DNA of 64,000 nt from Phytopythium helicoides (lineage: Eukaryota; Oomycota; Peronosporomycetes; Pythiales; Pythiaceae): the NCBI GenBank assembly GCA_024867545.1, contig JANFNE010000002.1, forward strand, positions 457,831 through 521,830. Direction: 5' to 3'. Shown here in pieces: positions 19,734 to 30,473 of the stretch (positions within the stretch are counted from its first letter, which is position 1; the number at the start of each line of letters is the position of its first letter). The translations under genes and the position numbers were made by a program. The notes under the pieces were generated by a model. It saw only the letters and a program-made list of their open reading frames with translations. It searched no databases and was not told the DNA's origin.

Positions 19734-22700
19734 ATGGCGACCGACATGCGGTCCAAGCAGTACCCGGCGCTGCCCCCGCCAAGCGTGCGGCCGCTGCGCA
19801 TCGTGCTGCCGCGCACGGGCGACCTGCGCTACCGGTCGGCGCTGCCGCGCGCGTTCCTGGAGCGGCTGTTCGTGCACGCGGACGAGCGCCAGCGAATGCT
19901 GTACGCGCGCTTCTCGCTCGTGCGCAAGTTCATCGTCATGTCGGCCGAGGGCGACCTGTACACCAAGACGGCGGCCAGCGTGCTCACGCTCGCGGACGTC
20001 AAGCTGCTCGCGATGCCTGTGGTCGCGCCAGGCGACCTGCTCAAGGTGCTCGACCTCGTCGAGTGCAGCTGGCCGCCGCCCACGCCCGTGCGGTGGGAGC
20101 TCGTGCTCGTGCGCTGGCGCAACGGCATGGAGACGTGGCTGCCCGTAGAGGTCGTGCTGGCCGCGCACGCACACCTGCTGCAGGCGTTCTACGTCAACAG
20201 CGTCAACTCGTGGGCGCTGCGCACGCGCATATTGCCCGCGAGCCTCCTCGCGCACCAGACCGAGGTCGAGCTGTGGCTCTACCACAAGGAGTTCCAGCGG
20301 TTCTACCAGGCGCTACGCAGGAGGCGCGCGCCGACGCAGCCACAGGCGCAACCCGCATCAACCGCCGGACCGGATGTCAAGCCCAACGTGTCGGGGCTCG
20401 ACAGCGCGCCTCAACCGTCTCCACAGCCCGCGCCGTCGACAGCGTATCGGATACCGTCGCGACCAGTCACACCAGCTGCTGCTCCAGTGGCAATGCAGAA
20501 TACAGCACCTTCTGGTAGAAGCTATGCACCATCAGCGCGATCAATATCGGCGCAGCAAGTATTGGGACACAGGCCGAGCGAGCAACATTTGCAGCCAACA
20601 TACGCGCAGCGAGACCAACCGTCGATGGCTACAATGCCTCCGCAGCAGGTAACAGGGGGATACGGACACCCCAACCATAGACTACAGCAACACCAGCAGC
20701 AGGTGATTCAGCAACAGCAGCGCCTCCAACAACAGCAGCCATTTCGGCCTGCTCAGGCACCGTTGGCACATCTGATGGACCAACCACCGCTCAGGACGCC
20801 GCCACCCTCATTCCCACAACAGTCAAGGTCGATTGCCCCGACACCACATAGACCAATGGAGCAGGCGCAGCCACAAAATGATAGACCTAGTGCGCAGCCA
20901 GTCGCGCGTCTTGAGCTCAACGGTCGTGCACATCAACAGCCAAGCGCGCAAGATCGCCAACCAGCCAGATCGATGCCAGAGAATTCGACCTCACGTATCA
21001 GTGCAACTGCAAGTGTACGATCAAACGGTTCCAATGCTACTAGTTCTACCGGAAGGATACGAGAAAACTCGCCTACTCAATCAAGACAACGCGATGATCG
21101 ACCGCAGGTTCCTAACAAAGAGTTAAATCACGACCGAGGCTCCAAGAATCTTTCCCCTTCAAACCAGGAGCGTAGTAGGCAGCGAAAGCGGTTGGTACAT
21201 TCTCACGTTGATGACGATGACGACGATGACGATGACGACTTGCCAATTCTGTCGCGACCACCGTCGATTCAGAAGCCAACTCACTCCAGCAAAGACAATA
21301 CCAGTGCAAACAATAAAGGCAATTCTCAACAAGAGCCAAAGAAGAGCAGAAAGCGCCTTCGCCAAGCGCATTCAAAGGAGCCAACAGGAGATAGTATTGT
21401 CGACGCCACTCTTCTTGAAATCGATACTGAAGGCAACGTCAAAGACAAGCGTACTGAAAAGCACAAACACAAGCACGATGAAAATGGAAATTCTCACAGC
21501 CCGCATCAAAAGAGCAAGCATTTGCCGTCCCCACGACCTATTCCTGTGGACGACGAACTAGGCGATGAACCGGGTGGCGTGCTATCTTTCTTGAAGCGAA
21601 ACGAGTTTCCTGCCAGTGATTTGCATAAAGCATCTGCTTCTCTCGAGAAACCGGGTAAAATTGACTGTGATTGCGGCGCCACCTCTGTGGGAGACTACTG
21701 TGGTCGGTGGTTGAAGTGTGTGAAATGTGAAGTATGTGAGCATGCAGATTGTGTTGGCGCTTTGGTTTCCGACGACGGCACGTTCGTTGACGATGTGGAG
21801 GATTATGAGTGTTCAAGATGTGATCGTCGGGCATTTGGTGCTAGGAGATTGCGCGCTTTTCGTCGTTTGATTGAGTGGATGTTCCAGTGTTGCGAAAGCC
21901 ACAACATTACCCAGTTGCTCGCCCTTTTAGATGAGGCGACTAAGCGAAAGAAACACGGAGATGAGTGGCTTCACGCGAAGAAGAACCGAGTGACGTTGCC
22001 GATGAAGATTGCTCGGCACGGGCTAAAAGATGGGCTAACTCATATCCTCTCCAGACCAGAGGCAGGATTGATGGGTAGCATCTTAGCGACTGATAGTATG
22101 AGCCAGAATGTGCTTCATCACGCTGCCTTGGGTGGCTCCTCAGAATGCTGTCGACTACTTCTGGAACGCGAGCCCAAATTGCTTGACCAGCTCAACGTGA
22201 ATGGAGTAACGCCACTGCACATTATGCTGAAGTCTACAAAGCTAAATGCACTGTGCATCCCAATTCTTCGTCGAGACAGGGGGCTTGCAGGCAGCTGCGA
22301 TTTCAAGTCGAACTTTCCAATCCACTACGCGTGTCAAGCGGTGAACAAATGGACAGCCGAGATTATGAGTCTCGTATTGGGGTTTAACTCTGCGACACTG
22401 CACCAAAAGTCTGGCGAGGGCTTATTGCCGCTAATGATCTTGAGTCGGGCAACGTTCAAATCGAGTGACGAAGAATACTTGACCAACGATGTGACGGTGA
22501 ACTTCAAGAAGGCGTTGGATGTCATTTTAGACTTCGATGTCTTTGGGTTGTGTTTAAGCAAGCAAAGCGCTCGAGGATGGACGGCAGCTCACTTTTTAGC
22601 GGCGGCAGGGAACCATGAAGGAATCGTACACCTTGGGAATACTGGGCTTGCCGACCTGGATGCATCCGCGATGGAAGGATTAACTCCACTTCACGTCGCA

Positions 22701-24185
22701 GGTATGACGAACAATCTGCAGTGTATTCAGCGGTTGTTGGAGTTTGGCGTGGATATTATGGCCAAGGATACATCGGGACGTATTGCGCTGCTATATGCCA
22801 CAGACGCGTCCTGCATTCGGGAGTTCATGCACCACAAATTAACCAAGCAAATCTCTCGGTTGCATCGGATGTTGCCGCGACATCACCACCAAGGACTTGT
22901 GCGGCAGTGGCAGCGCCGGATCGTGCTCGATCCGACATCTTTCAACATGATCAACGACTGGTGCAGCGCTGATCCTAGCCGCATCGAGCGAATGGACGGC
23001 ATCTTTTTGACAAACAAGTTCATGCTACGCCTCGACAACAAGCTGGATTTAATTTATGAGCAGATTATACCGTCACTGACTCCACCTCAAAGCGCAGAAA
23101 CTCCAGTGAAGAAGATGCAGTTCACAATGACAAGTTCGCTTGAGACTTCTTTTTGGCGTCAATTTGTTAAAATTGCGAGCACATTAGAACCGTCGGACTT
23201 TCGCATGCCGTTCGTGTTTGCGATGACGTCTAGCAGAGGTAGGACGATGACGTACGATGCGTCCAACGTCAAGTTGGTACTCATTCGGCTGGCAGCGGAC
23301 ATTCTTCGAGAAGTACCGGGTGTATTGATCCGTGGAAACCAGGATGACACAGATAACTCGGCGATTGCCAGCTCGAAAAAGTCGCCGTTTTGCGGTATGA
23401 CGAAAGACACCGTTCAAATTCGACTGATGGACTTGTACGTACTTGGGGAGCTAATGGCACATTTTGTTGTGCACTCCATCCCAACCAGCAGTGTCTTCAA
23501 CTTTTCGCCATGGTTCCTCGAAGGTGTATTTTCAGAAGAGGCACCTGAAAACCCCGGTGGTGGCGACAGCCCTAGCAAAAGCTACTGGACTGCTGTCGGT
23601 CGGTCTTTCAAGCTCGGATTCAACAGTGTCATGCCTTTGACGCTTTCGTTGCTGCATGCTGATGAGTTCCGCATTCTACAAAATGCATCCTCCGAAATTA
23701 CGCTAAATGCGTGCGTGATCGATTGGGATACTGCGGTGGAGTGGATTGCCGACACGAACGCGACAGACGCCAGAGAGGAATCGGATGCCAGCGAGGAATC
23801 GGATGCCGGCGAGAGCGTAAATCCATTACCGTCGTGGTTTGCTCGTCTGTCGACGGAACTGGTTAACGAAGAGCAGCAATTGCTGCTGCTCTTCATGACC
23901 CAAACGCTGACAGCAGCAAACTTGTTATTCTTTCCTGCGGCGGAGGAGGCTCAACCGGAGACCCCGGAATGCAGCGCCAGAAAGCGGATACGGATTGTGG
24001 TCGGAGACGGCGCGAATCCTCAAGAGGACTTCGAGGCAGCAGAGCATGTGGGGAAGCTGCCACGGATTTGCCACGAAACGAAAACATTGTATCTACCACA
24101 GTATGTGGACTACGAAAGCTTTCGTAGTAGCATTCTATGCTGCATTCGACGTCTAGGTCGCGCCTTCATGCCTGTCTACGACTAA
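19734..24185 (+). CDS. Large PHD-finger, ankyrin-repeat, HECT-like protein with altered active site
   Basis: A 1,483-residue single-exon protein. An N-terminal globular region (1-190) is followed by ~400 Gln/Pro/Ser-rich residues and an Asp run near 495. A PHD-like zinc finger spans ~643-700 (CDCG...GRWLKCVKCEVCEHADC...YECSRC). Ankyrin-type repeats follow at ~785-1020 (NVLHHAALGGSSECCRLLLE, GVTPLHIML, GLTPLHVAGMTNNLQCIQRL). The C-terminal ~330 residues follow the HECT E3 ligase fold: LYVLGELMAHFVVHSIP, FNFSPWFLEG and GFNSVMPLTLSLLHADEFRIL. The end motif is KLPRICHETKTLYLPQYVDY against the HECT consensus LPxAHTCFNxLxLPxY. The catalytic-Cys column holds Glu1448; a Cys is present two residues earlier (C1446). 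It may be a pseudo-ligase or use a shifted cysteine. The start at 19734 (MATDMRSK) is preferred to 19671. It ends 21 bases from the convergent TBC gene. Confidence 0.8.
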   Translation: MATDMRSKQYPALPPPSVRPLRIVLPRTGDLRYRSALPRAFLERLFVHADERQRMLYARFSLVRKFIVMSAEGDLYTKTAASVLTLADVKLLAMPVVAPGDLLKVLDLVECSWPPPTPVRWELVLVRWRNGMETWLPVEVVLAAHAHLLQAFYVNSVNSWALRTRILPASLLAHQTEVELWLYHKEFQRFYQALRRRRAPTQPQAQPASTAGPDVKPNVSGLDSAPQPSPQPAPSTAYRIPSRPVTPAAAPVAMQNTAPSGRSYAPSARSISAQQVLGHRPSEQHLQPTYAQRDQPSMATMPPQQVTGGYGHPNHRLQQHQQQVIQQQQRLQQQQPFRPAQAPLAHLMDQPPLRTPPPSFPQQSRSIAPTPHRPMEQAQPQNDRPSAQPVARLELNGRAHQQPSAQDRQPARSMPENSTSRISATASVRSNGSNATSSTGRIRENSPTQSRQRDDRPQVPNKELNHDRGSKNLSPSNQERSRQRKRLVHSHVDDDDDDDDDDLPILSRPPSIQKPTHSSKDNTSANNKGNSQQEPKKSRKRLRQAHSKEPTGDSIVDATLLEIDTEGNVKDKRTEKHKHKHDENGNSHSPHQKSKHLPSPRPIPVDDELGDEPGGVLSFLKRNEFPASDLHKASASLEKPGKIDCDCGATSVGDYCGRWLKCVKCEVCEHADCVGALVSDDGTFVDDVEDYECSRCDRRAFGARRLRAFRRLIEWMFQCCESHNITQLLALLDEATKRKKHGDEWLHAKKNRVTLPMKIARHGLKDGLTHILSRPEAGLMGSILATDSMSQNVLHHAALGGSSECCRLLLEREPKLLDQLNVNGVTPLHIMLKSTKLNALCIPILRRDRGLAGSCDFKSNFPIHYACQAVNKWTAEIMSLVLGFNSATLHQKSGEGLLPLMILSRATFKSSDEEYLTNDVTVNFKKALDVILDFDVFGLCLSKQSARGWTAAHFLAAAGNHEGIVHLGNTGLADLDASAMEGLTPLHVAGMTNNLQCIQRLLEFGVDIMAKDTSGRIALLYATDASCIREFMHHKLTKQISRLHRMLPRHHHQGLVRQWQRRIVLDPTSFNMINDWCSADPSRIERMDGIFLTNKFMLRLDNKLDLIYEQIIPSLTPPQSAETPVKKMQFTMTSSLETSFWRQFVKIASTLEPSDFRMPFVFAMTSSRGRTMTYDASNVKLVLIRLAADILREVPGVLIRGNQDDTDNSAIASSKKSPFCGMTKDTVQIRLMDLYVLGELMAHFVVHSIPTSSVFNFSPWFLEGVFSEEAPENPGGGDSPSKSYWTAVGRSFKLGFNSVMPLTLSLLHADEFRILQNASSEITLNACVIDWDTAVEWIADTNATDAREESDASEESDAGESVNPLPSWFARLSTELVNEEQQLLLLFMTQTLTAANLLFFPAAEEAQPETPECSARKRIRIVVGDGANPQEDFEAAEHVGKLPRICHETKTLYLPQYVDYESFRSSILCCIRRLGRAFMPVYD

Positions 24186-24206
24186 ATTGCTAAGCTACTG
24201 TACCGG

Positions 24207-26176
24207 CTAGCTCATGTTGTTTACGAAAAAGAGGTAGCTTTGCAGTACTGGTATGACTTGGATCTCCATCAACTCTGCGAAGAGATCGTCGAGTGCGTCG
24301 CGGGTCATTATGCATACGAGTTCGTCAGCACGAAAGTGAAAAAGTGCTGCCGCCATGTACGCAATAATCTCCACTGAGTCGAAGCCAATCACTCGGTCCC
24401 AAAGTAGCAGCACCTGGTCGATTTGAAGCACGCCAGAGAACGCGTTTTGGATCCATGGGAAAGCGATATCGAGCGGTGAAATCCCAATGTTCACGAGATG
24501 GAAGACAGCGGTGGGAGTGGATCTACCCACTAGATCTTCAAAGAGTTGGCACAGGTGCAAGATAGTGCCCGAATCGGTGCTGATGCAGTTGAGCTCGCTC
24601 CAGTAGCGCACATACATTTCGCGAAAAAGGAAGTACAACTCGACCATGTCGGTGGTGACGTAGGTGAGCGGCGCCAAGTACATAATGAGTCCACTGAAGG
24701 GAAGCACTCCATTGGGCGGAATCGAATCGTTTGCGAGAGTGGGCACGCTGTCGACGGAGACGATTGGGTTGCTCGACTCTAGGACGGCACCATTCACTCG
24801 AGGAGCTGCGTCCTTGACATGGGCGTCGCGTGTGAAGGCGAGGATCGCCGGCTTGAGGATGTCCTCGAACACAAAGTAATCGGAGCTGTCGATCGTTCGC
24901 TGGAGGTCAAGTAGGTACATGTCATCTGTGAGATAACTCCAGCGATCCGCCAGATCCTGCAGCGACTGGAAGTAACTGCGGTCCTTGGCCGAGACGCACA
25001 CGGCTAACGTCTGGCTCCACATCTAGGGGTGCGATGTAGGCACATGGGGCATATGAGCAAAGTGCAAAACAGGAGAGCAGTCGTGAACAATACCTGTGCT
25101 CGGAGGTGGGTGGGGCATCCTGTCTTGGCGTACTGCCTCGCCATGGTGATGCTGTGGTGAGTCAACACAAGCTCTCCCACGCGAATCTTCTCTGCTACAA
25201 ATTGGGGGCGCTCAGACAAGAAGAGGTCGTCCAGTCCAATCTGCCCCACATCTGGAGAGAGCTCTGCAAATGTGCGACGCCAGTCGGCAGGAGACAGCGC
25301 TGGAAACAACCGTAGCTGCATGGAGCCTGTACTCGGGCACAAACAGTTAACATGTGTGAACTATTCGCTCGAGATCGTTTGACGTACCCCAGGACGGACT
25401 GACGGTGGTATCTGGCGATCGATTCGGCGTCTTGAGGGCCTGAAGCGCGTGCAACAGATCATTCCTGCCTTGTTGTTAGAGGCAACTACTTGTCTAAGCA
25501 ATGGAAACCCGTACAACAAGTTGACTTACCCGTCATAAAGGAATCGGTTGACGCTCAGCTTTTGCCTCTTGGGCTGCTGTTGCATACCCTCGCTCTCGAG
25601 AAGACTAAACTCACTCAACTCGAGTACATCTGCCTCCACGAGCTGCTCCGCCATTCGTTGGGTTGGCGCTTCCGTCTGCCGCATCGCTCGCAGCGGCTTC
25701 TTGAGCTCCGCCGCGAGTTTGAGCATCTCGTCCCTGGTGATGGCCTCCCACGCATCTCTCGCAGCGGTCACCGCCTTCACCATTTCCGCTCGCTCCTTCG
25801 AGTCCGCTGTCGTTGCTGGCGCCTGCCTCTCTCTGCTCCGCGTCGCGCTCTTCGCCACGTGCGCGTGGTGTCTCCTGGCCGCCGCTACGACCTGCTGCTT
25901 GGCCTCGCAGTGGAGCTCGATGACTGCACGCTTGACCGCGCTGACAATCCCCAGCTTGTCTGCGAGCGAGTATAGCAGCGGGTGCTCCATGGCTCCCATG
26001 GCGCTCGAGCTCTGCAGGTCAGCAACTGCGTGCTCGGGGCGCAGCGCCTCGTCCAGCAGCACCTTCTTCCACGTCCTCGCCTGCTCCAGCGCCGCCACTT
26101 TGTCCACCAGGAACGCCACGCGGGCCTCCAGGCTCGCGTCTTCCCCGTAGCAGCGCAGCAGGTCGGCGGCGTCCAT
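24207..26176 (-). CDS. TBC-domain protein (TBC1D19-like Rab GAP family)
   Basis: Four minus-strand exons, 26176-25530, 25464-25388, 25326-25094 and 25022-24207, join in phase to 590 residues. TBC domains accelerate GTP hydrolysis by Rab GTPases. The N-terminal ~215 residues are helical and charged (EQARTWKKVLLDEALRP, then SVNRFLYDG). The TBC domain begins with ARQYAKTGCPTHLRAQMWSQ (TBC motif A). It has the arginine-finger region LLDLQRT (IxxDxxR pattern) and continues through FSGLIMYLAPLTYVTTDMVE, where the usual YxQ glutamine finger is replaced (YLA). It ends with VLLLWDRVIGFDSVEIIAYMAAALF. Length and motif variants resemble TBC1D19. Whether it is an active GAP is uncertain. Only 129 bases separate its start from the divergent LRR kinase. 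Confidence 0.8.
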
Positions 26177-26305
26177 GAGCTCTTCCTTCCACCAAGCGTC
26201 GACTTCAACATGGACGCGTGTCTACCACATTGATACCCGCGCGTCTAGGATGAAGCGGCAACCCACTTTTGCAATCGTCAGTCGGAAAAGAACCCGCGCG
26301 AGAAC
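26177..26305. promoter_or_regulatory. Compact 129-base divergent promoter
   Basis: This is the entire space between the start codons of the TBC gene (minus) and the LRR kinase gene (plus). It must hold both 5' leaders and core promoters. No clear INR is visible. Confidence 0.5.
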
Positions 26306-28572
26306 ATGGCGAAGGTGCGCGTGGCGCTGCTGGCGCTGGCGCTGGACGCGCCGCGGGCCGGCGGCTTCTTCCTGGACCCTCACCCGCGGGTCTGGGGCGG
26401 CAGCTACAGCTTCTCTGGCCGCGGCGAGCGCCCTGATGGCGCCTTCTTCGCGCCTGGAGACGTTTACACGGACGTGTGCGTGGAGTTTTTTTTGTGGGAA
26501 AAAAAAAAAAAAAAAATTGCGAGGAGATGAAGGCTGACGTGGGGGTGGATGGATGCAGGACGCTGGAGAACTGGGACTTGTATGGAGTCGGCGCGCTGCA
26601 GCTCCCGCCGACCGTGCAGCGGCTGTAAGAGATGGCAGTGGGGGTGTGATGAGGAGAGAGAGAGAGAGTGGGGATGCTGAGTGGAGTGGTGGATGCCAAT
26701 TCAGGACGCTCGCGAGGTGCAACCTGAGCGAAGTCCCGGCTGAGGTTTTCGCGCTGGAGCAGCTGCAGGAGCTGTGCGTGCTGCGGAGCGCGGTGCTGTG
26801 GGCTGGAAGAGAGAGCATTAACGCTGGTGCTGGTGGTGTGGAGCAGGAGCTTGCCATATAACCGCCTGGATGACGTGGAGGGTGTCATCGCCTCTGCCGC
26901 AACGCTTACAAAGCTGTGCGTATCGCGCGCTGGAGATGTTGGTGACTATACTGGCTTGTGAGAGCGAGCGATGCTGACGGGTTTGATGGACTATTGACAG
27001 GAACGTGTCCAACAATGTGCTGACCGAGTACAACGTGTCGCTACCCGCGTTGACGAGCTTGTGCGTTTGCTTGCCAGTGACGGCGAGCTGCTCACGTGTA
27101 CCTAGAAGTCTGACGCTTGACAATTCGATTCACTCAGGGACCTCTCCTCAAACACCCTGACGGCATTCCCCAGCGCAGTTTTTACTTCCGTGGTGCTTGA
27201 TTCACTCTTCATGACCAAGAACGAATTCCAGATCGTGTCCATGACAACAGCGCAATTCGACTTTTTTGCGGGGCTTTCGGAACTGCACGTCGGCTTTGCC
27301 GATGTCACGGCGTGCGAAGAAGGAACGCTAGTGTACCTCAAGGGCCGGGGCGTGTGCCGCTTGGATGTCGAAGCAGCATCCGACCCTGGCGTCGTACCTC
27401 GTGATCACTCAACACCAGCACCGACAGTAGGCGTCATCATCCCGGGATTGCCACCCAACGCCGACTCTAGCACGACCAAGAAGTTCCTCACATACGCAGT
27501 CATCATCCTTATCATTGGAGGCGCTGCCGCTGCAGTCACGGCGCTAGTCTCGCTCGGCGTCGTTGGCGGCATTGCTCGCGCAGTCTACGATTACATCTTT
27601 AAGAAGCGGTCGCAGCGATACCGCGAAGTGTTGCACGAGGAGACTCCGCTGTTCTTCGACAACGACAAGCGCGCCGATTACCAAAAGGAACTCGCCGTGA
27701 CAGATCGGCTTTTCCCGTCCAATGACCCGATCCTGGTCACGTGGCGTATTGACTACGACGCTGTTGCATTGGTGCAGAAGCTGTCTCAGGGAGCGTTTGG
27801 CGAGGTCTGGATCGGAAAGTACCGTGGACACAAGGTGGCAGTCAAGCGGCTGCTGCAGGACCAGGTTTCTGTCGAGACGAGCGAGAACTTCTTGCGCGAG
27901 ATCAAGCTCATGGCGTGGCTTGAACACCCAAAGATCGTGCGGTTCATTGGCGTCGCGTGGACAAAACTGGTCGATATGCTGGCGGTGATAGAGTACATGG
28001 ACCGCGGAGACCTCCGATCGTTCCTCGAAGCGAACCCTGGTCTCAGCTGGAAGTATTCACCAAAGCTGGAGTACGCGATCGACGCGATTGACGCCATTGT
28101 GTACTTGCACTCGCTGTCCCCTGTGATTATCCACCGCGACCTCAAATCGCGCAACATCCTGCTGGACTCGAAGAACGGTGCCAAGTTGGGCGACTTCGGC
28201 GTGTCTGCGACGAAGCGAGCGAAAAGCATGACGACCGGTGTTGGTACGGCTCGATGGCTCGCTCCGGAGCTTGCTCGAGGCGAGGAACGCTACACGGAGG
28301 CGGTGGACATCTACGCCTTTGGCATTATCCTCTCGGAGCTCGACACCCACCAACTGCCGTTTGCCGACGCGACCAACTCCGCGGGCGAGAAGCTGAGCGA
28401 CTTTGCGATTCTCCAGGGCGTCGCGACCGAGACGCTCGAGGTGAGCTTCAGCGACTCGTGTCCTCCCAGGCTGCTCGATCTCGCTCGCCGGTGCGTGGCG
28501 TTCGAGCCGAAGGACCGCCCGTCGGCCGCCGAGGTCGCCTACGAGTTGCGCAAGCGAGACATTCTGCTGTAG
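26306..28572 (+). CDS. LRR receptor-like kinase of the TKL group, one LRR per exon
   Basis: Six exons, 26306-26475, 26559-26624, 26705-26773, 26847-26915, 27001-27060 and 27138-28572, give 622 residues. Exons 2-5 each encode one leucine-rich repeat of 20-23 residues, and every intron from 2 to 5 splits the same leucine codon at phase 2. The ectodomain is followed by a transmembrane helix at ~262-285 (FLTYAVIILIIGGAAAAVTA). A kinase domain follows: LSQGAFGEVWIGKY glycine loop, VAVKRL (K381), IHRDLKSRN (D479), DFG, and GTARWLAPEL. The catalytic set is complete, so it is probably an active Ser/Thr kinase, as in the large oomycete TKL family. The N-terminal signal peptide is weak. Intron 1 contains poly-T and 18-base poly-A runs. 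The overlapping minus-strand frames at 26205-26888 are shadows. Confidence 0.87.
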
Positions 28573-28912
28573 ATGCTTGGTGTCATGGAGCCGTGATCCC
28601 TTCGCCATTTCGATGCTAATGCAAATGCAATTCCATTGAGTACTCATGAGGAGTTCCTGCGATTGTCTTCAGCAGATCATTGCGCGAGGATGGGCAAAAT
28701 GCCACGCTGGACTCGCAGCAACTTGAACTGACGACAGGAGTCTTCCCGCTCGACGCTATCGCTCGCAATTGGCTGTAAATGGAGGCTTCTGCGCGGCGTC
28801 ATTGGCCGCTGCAGAAGTTACGACACGGGTAGCTCCTCGCTTTCATCATCTCTTCTCTCTGCGTCTCCATCGCGTCCGCTGGCATTCCGCGTCGGTCGAC
28901 TTGCTGCAGCTC
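28573..28912. other. Intergenic upstream of DGAT2
   Basis: No gene. CAATTGG near 28767 is a CCAAT-box-like element, and TTTCATCATCTCT near 28838 resembles an initiator 75 bases before the DGAT2 start. Confidence 0.45.
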
Positions 28913-30342
28913 ATGTGCTCTCCTTCAGCGTCTGCGGCCACTAGCGGCCGCGTGACGGTGTCCATGGTGGCGTTCACGGCCTTTGTGCTGTTCGTGGCGA
29001 GCCTCAATGGGCTCCTGCTGCTTTTCGGCGGGCCGCTCGCATGGGCTCTGATCGCAGTGGTACGCTGGAAGCTTGGCAAATTGTCATGACTCACTGACTC
29101 ATCCATGGAACGCTGCACCAGCTCACGGCGTGGGCAGTTAAAGTTGACACCGCCGCGACTGATGGAAGAGGACGCCCGGTTCTTGCGCTCCGCCGAGGAT
29201 GGTGCGTAGCGATTTTCCTTCGGTATCGATGTTTTGGCGATCACCAACTCTTCGTCATCTACACGATACATCAGGTGGTGGGACCATTTTGGCGCGTACT
29301 TTCCGCTCTCGGTGGAGCATGAGCAGCCTTTGGATGCCAAGAAACGCTATCTCTTTGCTATTCACCCTCACGGCATCATCGGGGTCAGCGCCTGGCTCTC
29401 GTTTGTAGGTCGCGCGTGATCCGTGAACACCTCACTGCTAGCAATTTACTGACGCTTCTGTGCGCAGGCAGCGGACTCTGCTCGATTGTCCAGAAATTGT
29501 GGAGACCTTGATGTTGCCATCGCAACAGTGCGTGCAGAGTGACTTGGAAAAGTCTTGCCTGTGAACTTTGCTGATGATATGATCCTGTAGGTCAGCATCA
29601 ACTTCCTGATGCCGTTCTGGCGCGACTTGCTGCTCGCTGTTGGATTTGTAGACGCAAGTTTTCGGTCGTTGGCTGCAGTACTCAAGCGGCAGCGCTCGGT
29701 CGCAGTTGTTATTGGAGGCGCTGCAGAAGTACAGACTATTTTCTGTTTTCAGGAGAAGATCGAGCTTCGAAGAACTCACTTGTTTCATATCTGATCTCTA
29801 TCAGGCACTTGATGCGCACCCCGGAACAAACAATATTATTCTGAACAAGCGCAAGGGGTTTATTCGACTCGCACTTGTGACGGGAACTCCGCTCGTCCCG
29901 GTGTTTGTTTTTGGCGAGAGCGATTTGTTTTATCAGGTGAGGACAGTGCGGTTCGTCTTCACTACCACAGAGAATTGACTAGTACAATGGTCACTGCCTT
30001 TCACAGGTCTCAAACCCAAAAGGCTCGCTGCTTCGATCCATCCAAGAAGTGTTTCTCTCGGTTTTCAAATTTTCCCCGCCTTTGATTATAGGCGCTGGTG
30101 CTCTCGGCATCCCGTTTGGTCCTCTTCCTCGACCTGTGCCGCTCCACATTGTGACCGGAGAGCCTATCAACGTTGAATTGACTCCAAATCCTACCGAAGA
30201 CGACATCAAAACGTTGCAAGCAACCTACCGCGCTGTGCTCGAAAAGCTCTACGACGACCATGTCGATCACTACTACGAGAAAATTGTTCCCCCGGATCTC
30301 CGTAAGCAAGGCCCCAGACCAGCTTTGCGTGTCATAGCGTGA
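28913..30342 (+). CDS. DGAT2: Diacylglycerol acyltransferase type 2 (DGAT2)
   Basis: Seven exons, 28913-29059, 29122-29201, 29275-29404, 29468-29527, 29591-29728, 29805-29936 and 30007-30342, join in phase to 340 residues. DGAT2 transfers an acyl chain from acyl-CoA to diacylglycerol in the ER membrane to make triacylglycerol. The N-terminal membrane hairpin is TAFVLFVASLNGLLLLFGG. The active-site motif HPHG lies at 106-109 in YLFAIHPHGIIG. Downstream are RSVAVVIGGAAEALDAHPG, RKGFIRLALVTGTPLVPVF and GIPFGPLPRPVPLHIVTGEP. All are typical of the family, and length is normal. The exon 2 frame was fixed by phase continuity (a codon split TG|G) and the GRGRPVLALRRGWWWDHF join; another frame of exon 2 looks protein-like but does not connect. 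Oomycetes carry several DGAT2 paralogues. Confidence 0.9.
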
Positions 30343-30473
30343 AGGAGCAGAAACGATTAACACAAGATGACTCAAACAAATACTTGTTGACTCAATGATA
30401 ACAGCCCGCAGCTGATCTGCTCGAATAGGAGTACGTTCAGCAGTTCAGCGCGTGCAATGGTAAAGTAACCATA

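Noticed and set aside
26205..26888. Two long minus-strand frames over the LRR kinase 5' exons
   Set aside because: Low-complexity Ser/Pro/Thr composition and no domain; the plus strand gives a consistent set of LRR exons with matching phases.
29122..29201. Alternative frame of DGAT2 exon 2 (PPRLMEEDARFLRSAED)
   Set aside because: It looks protein-like but cannot be joined in phase to the HPHG exon, whereas the GRGRPVLALRRGW frame can.
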